Source of the DNA: Tautonia sp040717455
GTDB taxonomy: Bacteria; Planctomycetota; Planctomycetia; Isosphaerales; Isosphaeraceae
Assembly: GCF_040717455.1 (NCBI RefSeq)
Contig: NZ_JBFEFH010000006.1
Span: 1-64,000 of the forward strand
Length of the DNA stretch: 64,000 nt
Direction: 5' to 3'
Position numbers and translations under genes: made by a program. The notes under the pieces are model-generated. The model saw only the letters and a list, made by a program, of their open reading frames with translations. It was not told the DNA's origin and did no database searches. Each line of letters begins with the position of its first letter. Within the stretch, counting starts at the first letter, position 1. Shown one piece after another: positions 34,443 through 43,700 of this stretch.

Positions 34443-34895
34443 TCAGGCGTCGGCGAGGGGGACCTCGTGGTAGTCGAGCGCCCACTCGCGCATGAAGCGG
34501 ACGCGGTCGGGCCGGATGCGGTAGATGATGAGGTTGGGGTTGTCGATCGAGCCGAGGTAGTTGCGGAGCAGGGGGTTCTCGGCCCAGATCTGTTCGAGCA
34601 TCGGGCGGTCGTCGAGGACCTCGGCCAGGCCGGTGATGCGGATCTGGTCGTGGGTGGGGTCGAGGTAGCAGAGCTCGACGCGGGGGTTGGCGGCGATCTC
34701 GTCGGTCTTGTGATAGCCGCGGAGGTTGGCGACGTAGACGGTGAAGCCGTCGGTCCGGACCGGGGAGACGGGCCGGACGCGGGGCTGGTCGCCGTCGATG
34801 GTGGCGAGCATGGGGAACTTCGCGGCGAGCATGACCGCCTGGGCCAGCTCGGGCAGGCGACCGGGGTCGATCGGCTCGGGGGCGGGACGCGTCAT
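34443..34895 (-). CDS. Pyridoxamine 5'-phosphate oxidase family protein
   Basis: 150-aa split-barrel flavin-binding fold. Recognisable stretches are PMLATIDGDQPRVRPVSPV, TVYVANLRGYHKTDEIAANPRVELCY and DQIRITGLAEVLDD. It is much shorter than true PdxH (about 210 aa), so a general stress or F420/FMN/haem-binding relative is more likely than the vitamin B6 enzyme. First gene of a probable two-gene unit with the phosphoesterase downstream. Confidence 0.9.
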   Translation of the reverse strand: MTRPAPEPIDPGRLPELAQAVMLAAKFPMLATIDGDQPRVRPVSPVRTDGFTVYVANLRGYHKTDEIAANPRVELCYLDPTHDQIRITGLAEVLDDRPMLEQIWAENPLLRNYLGSIDNPNLIIYRIRPDRVRFMREWALDYHEVPLADA

Positions 34896-35133
34896 GGCAC
34901 GACCTCGGGAGGATCGAGGGGGAGGGATCGCGACGGTTCGGGCGCGTCTTAGTGTAACCGATCGGCCGAGAGAATCACGGCGACGGCCCCTTGATCGGGG
35001 CGAGAATCGACGGCAGCCTAGAACGTATCCGGGGGGTCGGGGTCATCCGGGTGGGATGATCGGCCGCCCCGGCGGTCGGCGATCGAGCGCGATCGCGCCG
35101 GACCGAGACGACCGACTTCGGAGGACCACCACC

Positions 35134-35964
35134 ATGAGCCGATGCGCCGCGACCGTCCTCGCGCCGCTGATGGCCGCCTTGACCCTGTCTCTGGCCGTCG
35201 CCGAACGCGCCGATGCCGAGGGGCCGTTTCCCGATGCGAACCTGGAGGCCGCCGTCCGCAAGGCCCTGAAGCAGGGGGCCGACGCCGAGCTGACCGACGA
35301 AACCCTGCGCAACTTGTACATCCTGGAGGCCCCCGGCCGCGAGATCGCCGACCTGGCCGGCCTGGATCGGTGCCCGAACCTGGCGTTGATCAACCTGAAA
35401 GACAACGCGGTGAAGGACATCGCCCCGCTGAGCGGCCTCGAGAATCTGCAATCGCTCGACCTGTCGGGGAACGAGATCAGCTCGGTCGAGCCGCTCAAGG
35501 GGCTGGAGAAGCTCCAGTACCTGGAGCTGAGCGGCAACGCGGTCGAGTCGATCGAGGCGCTTGCGGGCCTGGTGAACCTGCGGTCGCTTTATCTCTCGGA
35601 GAATGCGATCGCGGACATCGGGGCGCTGGCCGAGCTGACGAGGCTGTCGTCGTTGTACCTGGACGGGAACGAAATTGAGGATCTGTCGCCGCTGGAGAAG
35701 GTGACGCGGATCTCGACCCTCGATCTGAGGGACAATCAGATCAAGGATCTCGCGCCGTTGACCTCGCAAACGGATGTGAGGATGTTGTTCCTGGAGGGGA
35801 ACCCGATCGAGAGCCTGGAGCCGCTGGTCGGCTGGGCGAAGGCGGACGCGGAGGGGGCGAAGCGATTCGCGCCGTATCTGGAGCTGTATCTGGGCGGGTT
35901 GGACGTGCCCGAGGAGCAGGTGGCCCAGTTGGGCGAGGCGGGCGTGCGGGTGCATCAGGGCTGA
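35134..35964 (+). CDS. Secreted leucine-rich repeat protein
   Basis: 276 aa with a signal peptide (to AERADA). It has six or seven SDS22/internalin-like 22-residue LRRs, for example LENLQSLDLSGNEISSVEPL and LTRLSSLYLDGNEIEDLSPL. The ATG at 35134 is set by GGAGG about 9-10 nt upstream and begins the leader; the frame extends further upstream without support. Probably a protein-binding surface or periplasmic protein; partner unknown. It converges with the endonuclease III gene, 24 bp apart. Confidence 0.88.
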   Translation: MSRCAATVLAPLMAALTLSLAVAERADAEGPFPDANLEAAVRKALKQGADAELTDETLRNLYILEAPGREIADLAGLDRCPNLALINLKDNAVKDIAPLSGLENLQSLDLSGNEISSVEPLKGLEKLQYLELSGNAVESIEALAGLVNLRSLYLSENAIADIGALAELTRLSSLYLDGNEIEDLSPLEKVTRISTLDLRDNQIKDLAPLTSQTDVRMLFLEGNPIESLEPLVGWAKADAEGAKRFAPYLELYLGGLDVPEEQVAQLGEAGVRVHQG

Positions 35965-35988
35965 ATTGCCTGACGCCGAGACGCGGGA

Positions 35989-36663
35989 TTAGCGGGACGC
36001 CTCGACCCCGACCCGGCGGCACATCGGGCGGAGCGGGCAGGTCGAGCACCTCGGCCGGCCCGCGGTGCAGATGAACTTGCCGAAGGGGACGAGGCGCTCG
36101 TTGATCTCGATCCAGTAGCGTTCGGGCAGGACCTCGGCGAGGGCCTCGGCGGTCTTCTCCGGGGTCCTGGTGGAGACATAACCCCAGCGATTCGTGATGC
36201 GATGCACATGGATGTCGACGCAGATGGCCGGCCGGCCGAAGCCGGTGGCGAGGGTCAGGGCGGCGATCTTCGGGCCGACGCCGCGGAAGGCGGTCAGGCC
36301 GTCGAGGGTGTCGGGGACCCGGCCGCCGTGCTCGTCGAGGATGCGGCGGGCGATCTCCTTCAGGTCGCGGGCCTTGACCTCGCGGAAGCCGACCCCCTGG
36401 AGCAGGGAGACGAGGCGGGGCTCGTCGAGCGCGAGCAATTGTTCGGGGGTACGGGCCTCGGGGAAGAGGCGGAGGCAGGCGGCGAGGGTCGTCTCGTCGC
36501 GGGTCCGGACGGAGATCAGGGCGCCGACGAGCTGCTCGAAGGGGGAGTCGTAGCCTTGCTCGCGGAGGTCGAACATGGCGGCCTTCGGGAACGGGGCGAC
36601 GGCGGCTCGGAGGCGTCGGAAGGCCTCGTCGATGTCGAAAGGCTCAAGGGGAGGCTCATCCAT
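35989..36663 (-). CDS. nth: Endonuclease III-family DNA glycosylase/AP lyase
   Basis: 224-aa HhH-GPD base-excision repair enzyme that removes oxidised pyrimidines and nicks at abasic sites. The helix-hairpin-helix FRGVGPKIAALTLA contains the catalytic Lys132, and Asp150 lies in CVDIHVHRI. Four cysteines at 199, 206, 209 and 215 (C-x6-C-x2-C-x5-C) make the [4Fe-4S] site. The segment usually reading LSAQ is LISVRTRDE here, a variation that might alter base recognition. The ATG at 36663 lies beside a divergent haem-protein gene. Confidence 0.94.
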   Translation of the reverse strand: MDEPPLEPFDIDEAFRRLRAAVAPFPKAAMFDLREQGYDSPFEQLVGALISVRTRDETTLAACLRLFPEARTPEQLLALDEPRLVSLLQGVGFREVKARDLKEIARRILDEHGGRVPDTLDGLTAFRGVGPKIAALTLATGFGRPAICVDIHVHRITNRWGYVSTRTPEKTAEALAEVLPERYWIEINERLVPFGKFICTAGRPRCSTCPLRPMCRRVGVEASR

Positions 36664-36724
36664 CCGAAGAACTCGATGCCGGGGGTGTACGATCGGCGGG
36701 GTAAAAGGCCGCCGGAGGGCCTGA

Positions 36725-36754
36725 TTGCCGGCCCGATTGCCGCGAGGCTATGAT
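36725..36754 (+). promoter_or_regulatory. Possible sigma-70 promoter
   Basis: TTGCCG (36725-36730), 18-nt spacer, TATGAT (36749-36754), about 60 nt before the start of the haem-protein gene at 36815, in an unusually AT-rich patch. Pattern match only. Confidence 0.4.
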
Positions 36755-36814
36755 AATGAAACCTTGAAAATTCAGACACCAACCCTTCACGAACCTCGAC
36801 CGAGACGACCCTTC

Positions 36815-38107
36815 ATGTCCTTGTCCTCGCTTGCCGCCCTGTTGATGTTGTGTGTGGCCTCCGGCCCGCAGACCGAGGCGCCGCCGGCCACCTCGGGGCC
36901 GATTGCCTGGCCGGCCGGGCCGCTGGAAGTGCGGGTCGCGTCGCCGGAGCCGGTGGACGAGTCCTCGCGATCGGCGATCGAGGGGCGGCTGATTTCGTAC
37001 CGATCGGGCGATCGGGAGGCGGCGGCGGCCGGGGATGATCCGCTGGGCCGGGTCCGGATCGCCGGCGTCTCTCTGGCGGACGAGGGGCGTACCCTGATCC
37101 TGCTGACCGATCCGCATCCGGCCGAGGCGGTCTACCGGGCGGAGTTGCCGGGCGGCCTGGGCTCGATCTCGTACGACCTGACCGGGGTCGAGGCCCTCTG
37201 GACGAAAACGGGCGGGGACGGGAATGAGGCTGAGTGGGCCGGGTGGCTGCCGGGGCTGGACCTGCCGGCCAGCCGCGATCGCCTGCGGGCGTCGGTCGAG
37301 CATCAAGAGGCATTCGACCGGATGGGGCAGGAGGGGTCGCTCACCTTGCGGACCCTGCTGGCGGTGCCCGAGGGGGGATCGACCGTCCGGATCCAGGCCG
37401 AGCGGCCGTTCGAGGCCGAGCTGATGTACGTGCCGCTCGACGTGGATGCAAACCACCTGGCCGAAGGGGTGGTCGAGCCGTTCGGCGAGCCGGTCGAGCT
37501 GTACCTGGTCGTGCCGACCGGCCCGGAGTGGGACGGGAGGCTCCCGGAGCTGACCGTCTCGATTCAAGGCGAGGGAGACGACGGGCCCAGGCCGATCGGG
37601 CAGTCGGATCAGATTCTCCCCTGGGCGCCGGCGCCGATCGAGGCCCCGGCCGAGCTGCCCGAACTGCCCGGGGAACTGGCGGGCGGGGACGCGACCCGGG
37701 GGGAAACGGTCTTCTTCGGCGAGCAGGGGAAGTGCGCCGACTGCCACCGGATCGGGGATCGGGGCGGGCAGGTGGGGCCGGACCTGTCGGACATCGGCAC
37801 GAGGCACTCGACGGCGGAGCTCTACCGGGAGATCGAGGCTCCGAGCGCGGTGATCGCGCCGGAGTATCTGCCGTACACCGTGGCGATGCGGGACGGCCGG
37901 GTGCTAGTGGGGGTGGTCCGGGCCGAAGGGGTGGGCCGGATCCTCGTCGTCGGGGCCGACGCGGAGGAAGCGGCGTTGGACCGGGCCGAGATCGAGGAGA
38001 TCCGGCCGGTCTCGACCTCGATCATGCCGGTCGGCCTGGCGGGAGCGTTGGGGCAGCAGGATCTCCGGGATTTGCTCGCCTATCTGGCGGGGCGTCGGGG
38101 GGACTAG
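36815..38107 (+). CDS. Exported haem-c protein with Pirellula-type haem-binding domain
   Basis: 430 aa with a signal peptide (MSLSSLAALLMLCVASG). Residues 30-285 are beta-rich with no recognised family. Residues 290-430 fit the planctomycete haem-binding domain (TIGR02603 type): GETVFFGEQGKCADCH with Cys307-x-x-Cys310-His311, GGQVGPDLSDIGTR, PSAVIAPEYLPYTVAMRDG and the final DLLAYL. It probably carries electrons in the periplasm. The ATG at 36815 was preferred because it begins the leader. A TPR gene follows 93 bp later in the same direction. Confidence 0.86.
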   Translation: MSLSSLAALLMLCVASGPQTEAPPATSGPIAWPAGPLEVRVASPEPVDESSRSAIEGRLISYRSGDREAAAAGDDPLGRVRIAGVSLADEGRTLILLTDPHPAEAVYRAELPGGLGSISYDLTGVEALWTKTGGDGNEAEWAGWLPGLDLPASRDRLRASVEHQEAFDRMGQEGSLTLRTLLAVPEGGSTVRIQAERPFEAELMYVPLDVDANHLAEGVVEPFGEPVELYLVVPTGPEWDGRLPELTVSIQGEGDDGPRPIGQSDQILPWAPAPIEAPAELPELPGELAGGDATRGETVFFGEQGKCADCHRIGDRGGQVGPDLSDIGTRHSTAELYREIEAPSAVIAPEYLPYTVAMRDGRVLVGVVRAEGVGRILVVGADAEEAALDRAEIEEIRPVSTSIMPVGLAGALGQQDLRDLLAYLAGRRGD

Positions 38108-38200
38108 GGCCGTCCGCCGGCCCGTCGCCGGGGGGCGTCCCCTGGCGGTCGTGCCGGTTCGGACATCGAGACCGGGAAGACCGGGAGGATCGGAGGGGCC

Positions 38201-39178
38201 ATGCGATTTCTCGTGATGACGATCGGGGTGGTCGGGGGCGTGGCGGCCTGGTGGCTCCTGAGTTCGCAGGCGGGGATCGACCCGACCGGCCTGGAGCGCC
38301 CGGCGGGGGCCGATCCCACGCTGATCGCCACGGCCGACGACCTGGAGAGGCAGGCTGAGCAGGCGTTCTACCAGGGCGATTACGAACGAGCCGCCTCGCT
38401 CTACCGGTCGATCGTCCACGAGAAGCCCGGCGACGGCCAGGCCTGGGCCCGATTGGCCTATGCGACGCACGAACTGGGGCGCTTCGAGGAGGCCCTGGAC
38501 CTGCATGAGCGGGCGGCCGGGTTCGAGGAGAACCGCACCACGTCCCTGTTCAAGCTCGGCTGCGCGCTGGCCCGCCTGGGCCGGGCCGACGAAGCCCTGG
38601 CGTCGCTGGAGGAGGCGGTGCGGTTCGGCTACCGCGATCGCTCGTGGAGCGAGCAGGAAGGGGACCTGGAGTCGCTCCGGGGCCTGGATCGGTTCGTCCG
38701 GTTGCTCAACCGGATGGGTCCGCCGCCCGAGGGCGAGGGGGAGCTGGATTTCCTGACGGGGTACTGGGTCATCCAGGATCCGAACAGCGGCAGGCCGCGC
38801 GGGCACCTGAGCATCCAGCGCGTCGAGGGGGGGCACGTCTACCAGGAGCAGTGGAGCGAATACACCGGGAATTCGGGGCGGGGGATGCTCTACCTCGATC
38901 CGACCGACGGCCTCTGGTGCCTCGATCGGGTCGATAACCAGGGGCGGATTCAGCGGTTGCGCGGCCGGCGCGAGGGGGCCTCCCTGGTCCTGAGCGGCAC
39001 CCTGATCCATCGGAGCGGCCGGGTGCAGCCGCTGAAGGTGGTGCTGGAGCCGAACTCCCGGGGATCGGTGTCGATGGTCTCGCAGGTCTCGGAGGATGAC
39101 GGGGCGAGCTGGCTGGCATTCTCGGAGACCCGGCTGAACCGGGACAATCCGATGTGGCCGACCCGGCGCGGTGGCTGA
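38201..39178 (+). CDS. Membrane-anchored TPR protein with DUF1579-like C-terminus
   Basis: 325 aa. N-terminal anchor or signal (MTIGVVGGVAAWWLL), then two to three TPRs (about 45-150: AEQAFYQGDYERAASLYRSI, AYATHELGRFEEALDLHERA, GCALARLGRADEALASLEEA). The C-terminal 140 residues form a beta-barrel-like domain similar to DUF1579 (FLTGYWVIQDP, YLDPTDGLWCLDRVDN, VSEDDGASWLAFSETRL). The start has GGAGGGGCC immediately upstream. Function unknown. Confidence 0.82.
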   Translation: MRFLVMTIGVVGGVAAWWLLSSQAGIDPTGLERPAGADPTLIATADDLERQAEQAFYQGDYERAASLYRSIVHEKPGDGQAWARLAYATHELGRFEEALDLHERAAGFEENRTTSLFKLGCALARLGRADEALASLEEAVRFGYRDRSWSEQEGDLESLRGLDRFVRLLNRMGPPPEGEGELDFLTGYWVIQDPNSGRPRGHLSIQRVEGGHVYQEQWSEYTGNSGRGMLYLDPTDGLWCLDRVDNQGRIQRLRGRREGASLVLSGTLIHRSGRVQPLKVVLEPNSRGSVSMVSQVSEDDGASWLAFSETRLNRDNPMWPTRRGG

Positions 39179-39522
39179 GGCGTCGAGGTGACGGGGAACC
39201 GGGTCGGGGGGCGGGGCGGCTCATCCGGGCAATCTGGGGGCCGAGCAGTCTCCGAAGGGCTCGATGAGCGAGGACGTTCCGGGGGAACGCCCCCGGCGGC
39301 GATGCGGTTGCGCGGAAGGGACGCAAGTTGAAGAGGGGCGCGGGTCGATGCAACACGAGGGGATGGGAGGACTGACCGAGTCGCGTTGACGGGGGTAGGG
39401 TGATGGGCTATGGTGCCGATCCCGATCCGACAGGCCGATGGCGAACCGACGATCCCGAGGTGAGCCCGGAGCCGGGGACCTCGATCACTTCTCCGGTCCA
39501 TCGGCGTGCAAGGAGGCACCGG

Positions 39523-40566
39523 ATGGCCACCGTCCTCGACGCGAACGCGACCGCAAGCGCGAACCCGCCGGCCGCCGCTGCCGGCGATGCCCTGGGCTTC
39601 GCCCGGGAGATCCTGCGCCTCGAATCCGAGGCGATCGACCGGGTGAGCGAGCAGCTCGACGAGACGCTCGTCGAGGCGGCCGATCGCGTCTTCCGGTGCG
39701 CCGGGAACGTGGTGGTGACGGGCATGGGCAAGGCCGGGCTGGTCGGCCAGAAGCTCGCGGCCACGCTGGCGTCGACCGGGACGACGGCATTCCCGCTGCA
39801 TCCCGGAGACGCCGTGCACGGGGACCTCGGGAGGATTCGGGCCGGTGACCTGGTGCTCGCGCTCTCGCAGAGCGGCGAGACGGAGGAGGTCACGCGGTTA
39901 ATTCCGTCGATCCGGCAGCTCGGCGCGGGCTTGATCGCCCTGACCGCGAGCCCGACCAGCTCGCTGGGACGCGGGGCCGACCTGTGCATCACGCTCGGGC
40001 CGATCGCCGAGGCCTGCCCGCTGGGCCTGGCCCCCTCGGCCAGCACGACCGCGATGATGGCCGTCGGCGACGCACTGGCACTCCTGGTCAGCCGGATGCG
40101 GGCGTTCGGGCCCGAGGATTTCCTCCGCTACCACCCCGGCGGAAGCCTGGGGAGGAAGCTGGGCCGGGTGGCCGACCTGATGAGGACCGGGCCGCACGTG
40201 CGGAGGGCACACCCGGGCGAGACGGTCCGGGAGGTCTTCGTGCGGCTCGGCGGCGCCCGGAGGCGGAGCGGAGCGGTGCTGGTGGTGGACGACGAGGCGG
40301 GGCGACTGCTCGGCATCTTCACCGACAGCGACCTGGCCCGGCTGTTCGAGCTGAGGCGCGAGGCGTGGCTCGACCGGACGATCGGCGCGGTGATGACGGC
40401 CGACCCGGTGGTCGTGCCGGTCGACGCGACGATCGCCGAGGCGGTCGAGCTGCTGCGGTCGCGGAAGTTGAGCGAGTTGCCGGTCGTCGATGCGGATCGT
40501 CGGCTGGTGGGACTGGTGGACATCACCGACCTGATCGGCCTGGAGGCCGACGACCTCGAACCGTGA
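39523..40566 (+). CDS. kdsD: D-arabinose 5-phosphate isomerase (KpsF/GutQ family)
   Basis: 347 aa: SIS sugar-isomerase domain (about 30-215) plus two CBS domains (about 220-345). It interconverts ribulose 5-phosphate and arabinose 5-phosphate, the first committed step to Kdo for lipopolysaccharide. Motifs seen: VVTGMGKAGLVGQKLAATLASTGT, HPGDAVHGDLG, ALSQSGETEE and FLRYHPGGSLGR. The ATG at 39523 has AGGAGG 6-7 nt upstream, which outweighs the earlier in-frame start at 39400. It is followed, about 160 bp on, by a very large LptC/OstA-like gene, the same functional order as kdsD-lptC-lptA in Proteobacteria. Confidence 0.94.
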   Translation: MATVLDANATASANPPAAAAGDALGFAREILRLESEAIDRVSEQLDETLVEAADRVFRCAGNVVVTGMGKAGLVGQKLAATLASTGTTAFPLHPGDAVHGDLGRIRAGDLVLALSQSGETEEVTRLIPSIRQLGAGLIALTASPTSSLGRGADLCITLGPIAEACPLGLAPSASTTAMMAVGDALALLVSRMRAFGPEDFLRYHPGGSLGRKLGRVADLMRTGPHVRRAHPGETVREVFVRLGGARRRSGAVLVVDDEAGRLLGIFTDSDLARLFELRREAWLDRTIGAVMTADPVVVPVDATIAEAVELLRSRKLSELPVVDADRRLVGLVDITDLIGLEADDLEP

Positions 40567-40724
40567 GGCCGCCGCATGTCGGAGCCGCCCTTGCTTCAGA
40601 CCCGATCCCCGGGCCCCGATCCGGGGTGCGGACCGGAGGCGCGACGGCGTTCGCGGCCCGATTGGCGTGAGTCATGGGTCCGCGTCGGCACGACCGAGGG
40701 CCGGAGCGCGGCATTGCAGACCGG

Positions 40725-43700
40725 ATGCGGACCGACGTCATGACCCGAATCGTTCGAACGCTGATCACGTTTGCCCTGCTGCTGGCCGGATACTTCGGCT
40801 ACGAGCACGGGTTCGCGGTCGTCTCCGCGCGGGTCCGGCCCCAATCGCCGGCGCAGCGGACGCGGCTGGACTTGCGGCCGTCGATGTCGCTCGGCGCGCA
40901 GCAGGCGACGGAGCTGGCGCTGCGGAGCTTCGGCGAGCACCACTGGACGAGCGGCAACGTCAGCGACGTGACCAAGTATTACAACAATGAGCGCGGCTAC
41001 TGGATGTACTGGAGCTCGCTCGAATTCCCGGACGACCAGGACCGCAAGCGGATCGTGCTCTCGCCGTTCGCCGTGATCTGGAGCTCGAACAAGGACGGCA
41101 GCACGAAGGTCCTGACGGGCGACCGGGCGGTGATCGACTTCGACCAGCCGTTCACCTTCATCGGGGGCGGGCCGAAGCCGAACGTTGTCCACGCGAAGAT
41201 CGAGGGGATTGACGAGCACGTCCTGATCCTCGACGACAAGGGGAGCCCCGAGCCGCAGGACGACATGGTGGTGACGGTCCCCTACGTCGAATACTTCGAG
41301 AAGCAGATGCAGTTGCGCTGCGACGACCGGGTGCAACTGGTCGACGGCGACGTGACGGTGCGGGGCAAGGGGCTGGTGATCTCGCTGCGGCCCGGTGACG
41401 GGGGGGGCGGCTTCCCCGGCGCCGAGGTGGTGACGCTGAACCAGGGGGTCGAGATCACGTCGGAGGACATCGGCAGCTCCGGATTCGTGCCGGGCAACGC
41501 CACGCCCGAGCAGCAGGTGGCGGCGGCCGACGCGGTCGAGGCGCCGAGGACCCCGGGCAAGCTGAGCAGCGGGTCGATGCGGTTGCAGTTGCCGAAGCCG
41601 AGGATGCCGGCCCCGGTCGGGCCGCCCGCCCCTCCGGCGCCGACGATCGCCGAGTTCTCGACGAACGTGGTCATCGAGCGCGGGGCCGACCAGCCGGACC
41701 GGATCACCGGCGACCACCTCTATGCGATCCTCGTCCCGGGAGACTCTCCCGCGTCGGCGGGGCCGGTTGAGGGCCCCGAGGGCGAGGCGGCGGCGGTCGA
41801 CGCTGGAGGCTCGGGGGCCTTGCGCCTGCTCGAGGCGCGGGTCGATGGGCACGTCGTCTGGCTGGAGTCGCAGTCGGAACGCCTGCGATGCCGGGGGAAC
41901 GAGCTGATCTACCGGAAGCCGGGGAACGACGTGCCGGAGGTGTCGTACTTCCGCGCCGACCCGGGCCAGCAGATCGAGTTCGAGCGGATGGAGGTGGACG
42001 AGCAGGGGAATCCGACCTCGTTCGTGACGGTGCTGGCGGCCGACGCGACGTTGCACGGCGACCCGGAGAAGCAGGGGCGATCGACGGTCATCACCCGGGG
42101 GCCGGTCTTGCTGGAGATGCGGACGAGGCGCGACGGGCCGGTCGAGCGATCGGCCACGGCGCGGGACGAGATGGTGATCGAGACCTCGCTGGCCGCGGTC
42201 AACGCGCAGGACGAGACGCCGAGGACGTTCATCACGCTGCAAGGCTGGCCCGTCCTGAACGACCCGAGGCAGTTGACCCTGGCCGCCCGCGAGAAGGTGG
42301 TGGTGAGCCTGAAGCCTCAGGAGGCGGGGCCGGCGCCGGCGGAAGGATCGGGCGAGGAGCCGGGGGGCCGTTCATATCAGATGGAGTGGATCTCGGCGGT
42401 GGGCGACGTGCACCTGGTCACTCCCGAGGGGACCGACGGGCCGGCCGGGATGGTCGTGGCCGGGGATCGCAAGCCGAGGCGCGAGCTGAACGCCCGGGAG
42501 AAGCTGGACGTCGTGTTCACCTACCTCGACGAGGTGATGCCCGCCACGGATGTGATGGCCGGTGGGGCCGATCGAGGGGGGCCGACCGTGCGGTTGACCT
42601 CGCAGGTGGTCGAGGCCGCGGGGCCTGACGCGGCGGCCGAGGGACCGGCCGGGCCGGCGGTGGCCGATCGGCCGGAGGGGACACCCTCGGCGAATGCGGA
42701 GCCGCCGTCGCCGCCGTTCTCGGCCGAGGCGGACATGGTCTGGGCCCGGATCGAGGTGACGGGGAATGGCCCGGGGATCGACCTGACGGGGGGCTCGGGC
42801 GGCACGCGGGAGGTACGTGAGGCGCGGTTCCGGAATAACGTGGTGATCCACCAGGACCCGGCGCCCGGCAAGAATGCCGGCTTCCACGTCGACGCCGATT
42901 ACGGGATCGACCTGCAGAACGTCGGGCCGGGGCGCATGAAGCTGTTCGCGCACGGCGAGGCCAGGCCGGTGACGATCGCCTCGGACGACATGTTCATCCA
43001 GGGGTTCCCCGATCCGAAGGCCGACGGCAAGGTGGTGGTGGGGGTCGACCAGTCGCACGACTACGCCTTCATCCAGGGGCCGGGTCGGCTCTGGAACCTG
43101 TCGGAACGGTCGAACATGGGGCGGCTGGAGCTGGCGTCGGACAATCAGGACGAGGCCCCGGCGAAGAACCGCGAGCCGCTCATCGTGACCTGGCAGGAGG
43201 CGATGTTCTTCCACGGCCAGTTCGCCGAACCGGACGGCTCGCCGGGGCCGGCCCGGGCGTTGTTCCTGGGTGACGTGAAGGCGAGGAACGGGGATGCGGG
43301 GTCGGCCTCGCAGGAGATGGAGGCGGTCTTCGACCGGCCGGTTTCGTTCGACCGGGCCTTGCCCGGCTCGCAGCCGAGCGGCGAGGAGCGCCCGGGGGAT
43401 CGGGAGCTGGAAATCGCGTCGATCATCGGCACCGGGCAGGTCGAGCTGTGGAACCTGGTCCGGGATGCCGAGAACCGGGAGTTGATCCGGGAGCTTCGGC
43501 AGTCGAGGGGGGAGTCGGTCACGTTCGACCGCCAGGCCGACAAGTTCTGGATGGACGGGGCCGGGAGCGTGTCGGTGGCGACGCTCGAAGGCGGGCCGTC
43601 GGGGGGGACCGACCCGGCGCGACGCTTGATCCCGACCGGTGCGCAAGACGGGCGGAATCCCGCCGCGGCGAACCGGCCGTTGACCCTGACGAAGACGAAG

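Noticed and set aside
33502..34485. 327-residue minus-strand frame over the phosphoesterase region
   Set aside because: Arg/Pro-only composition in a frame offset from the real metallophosphoesterase gene.
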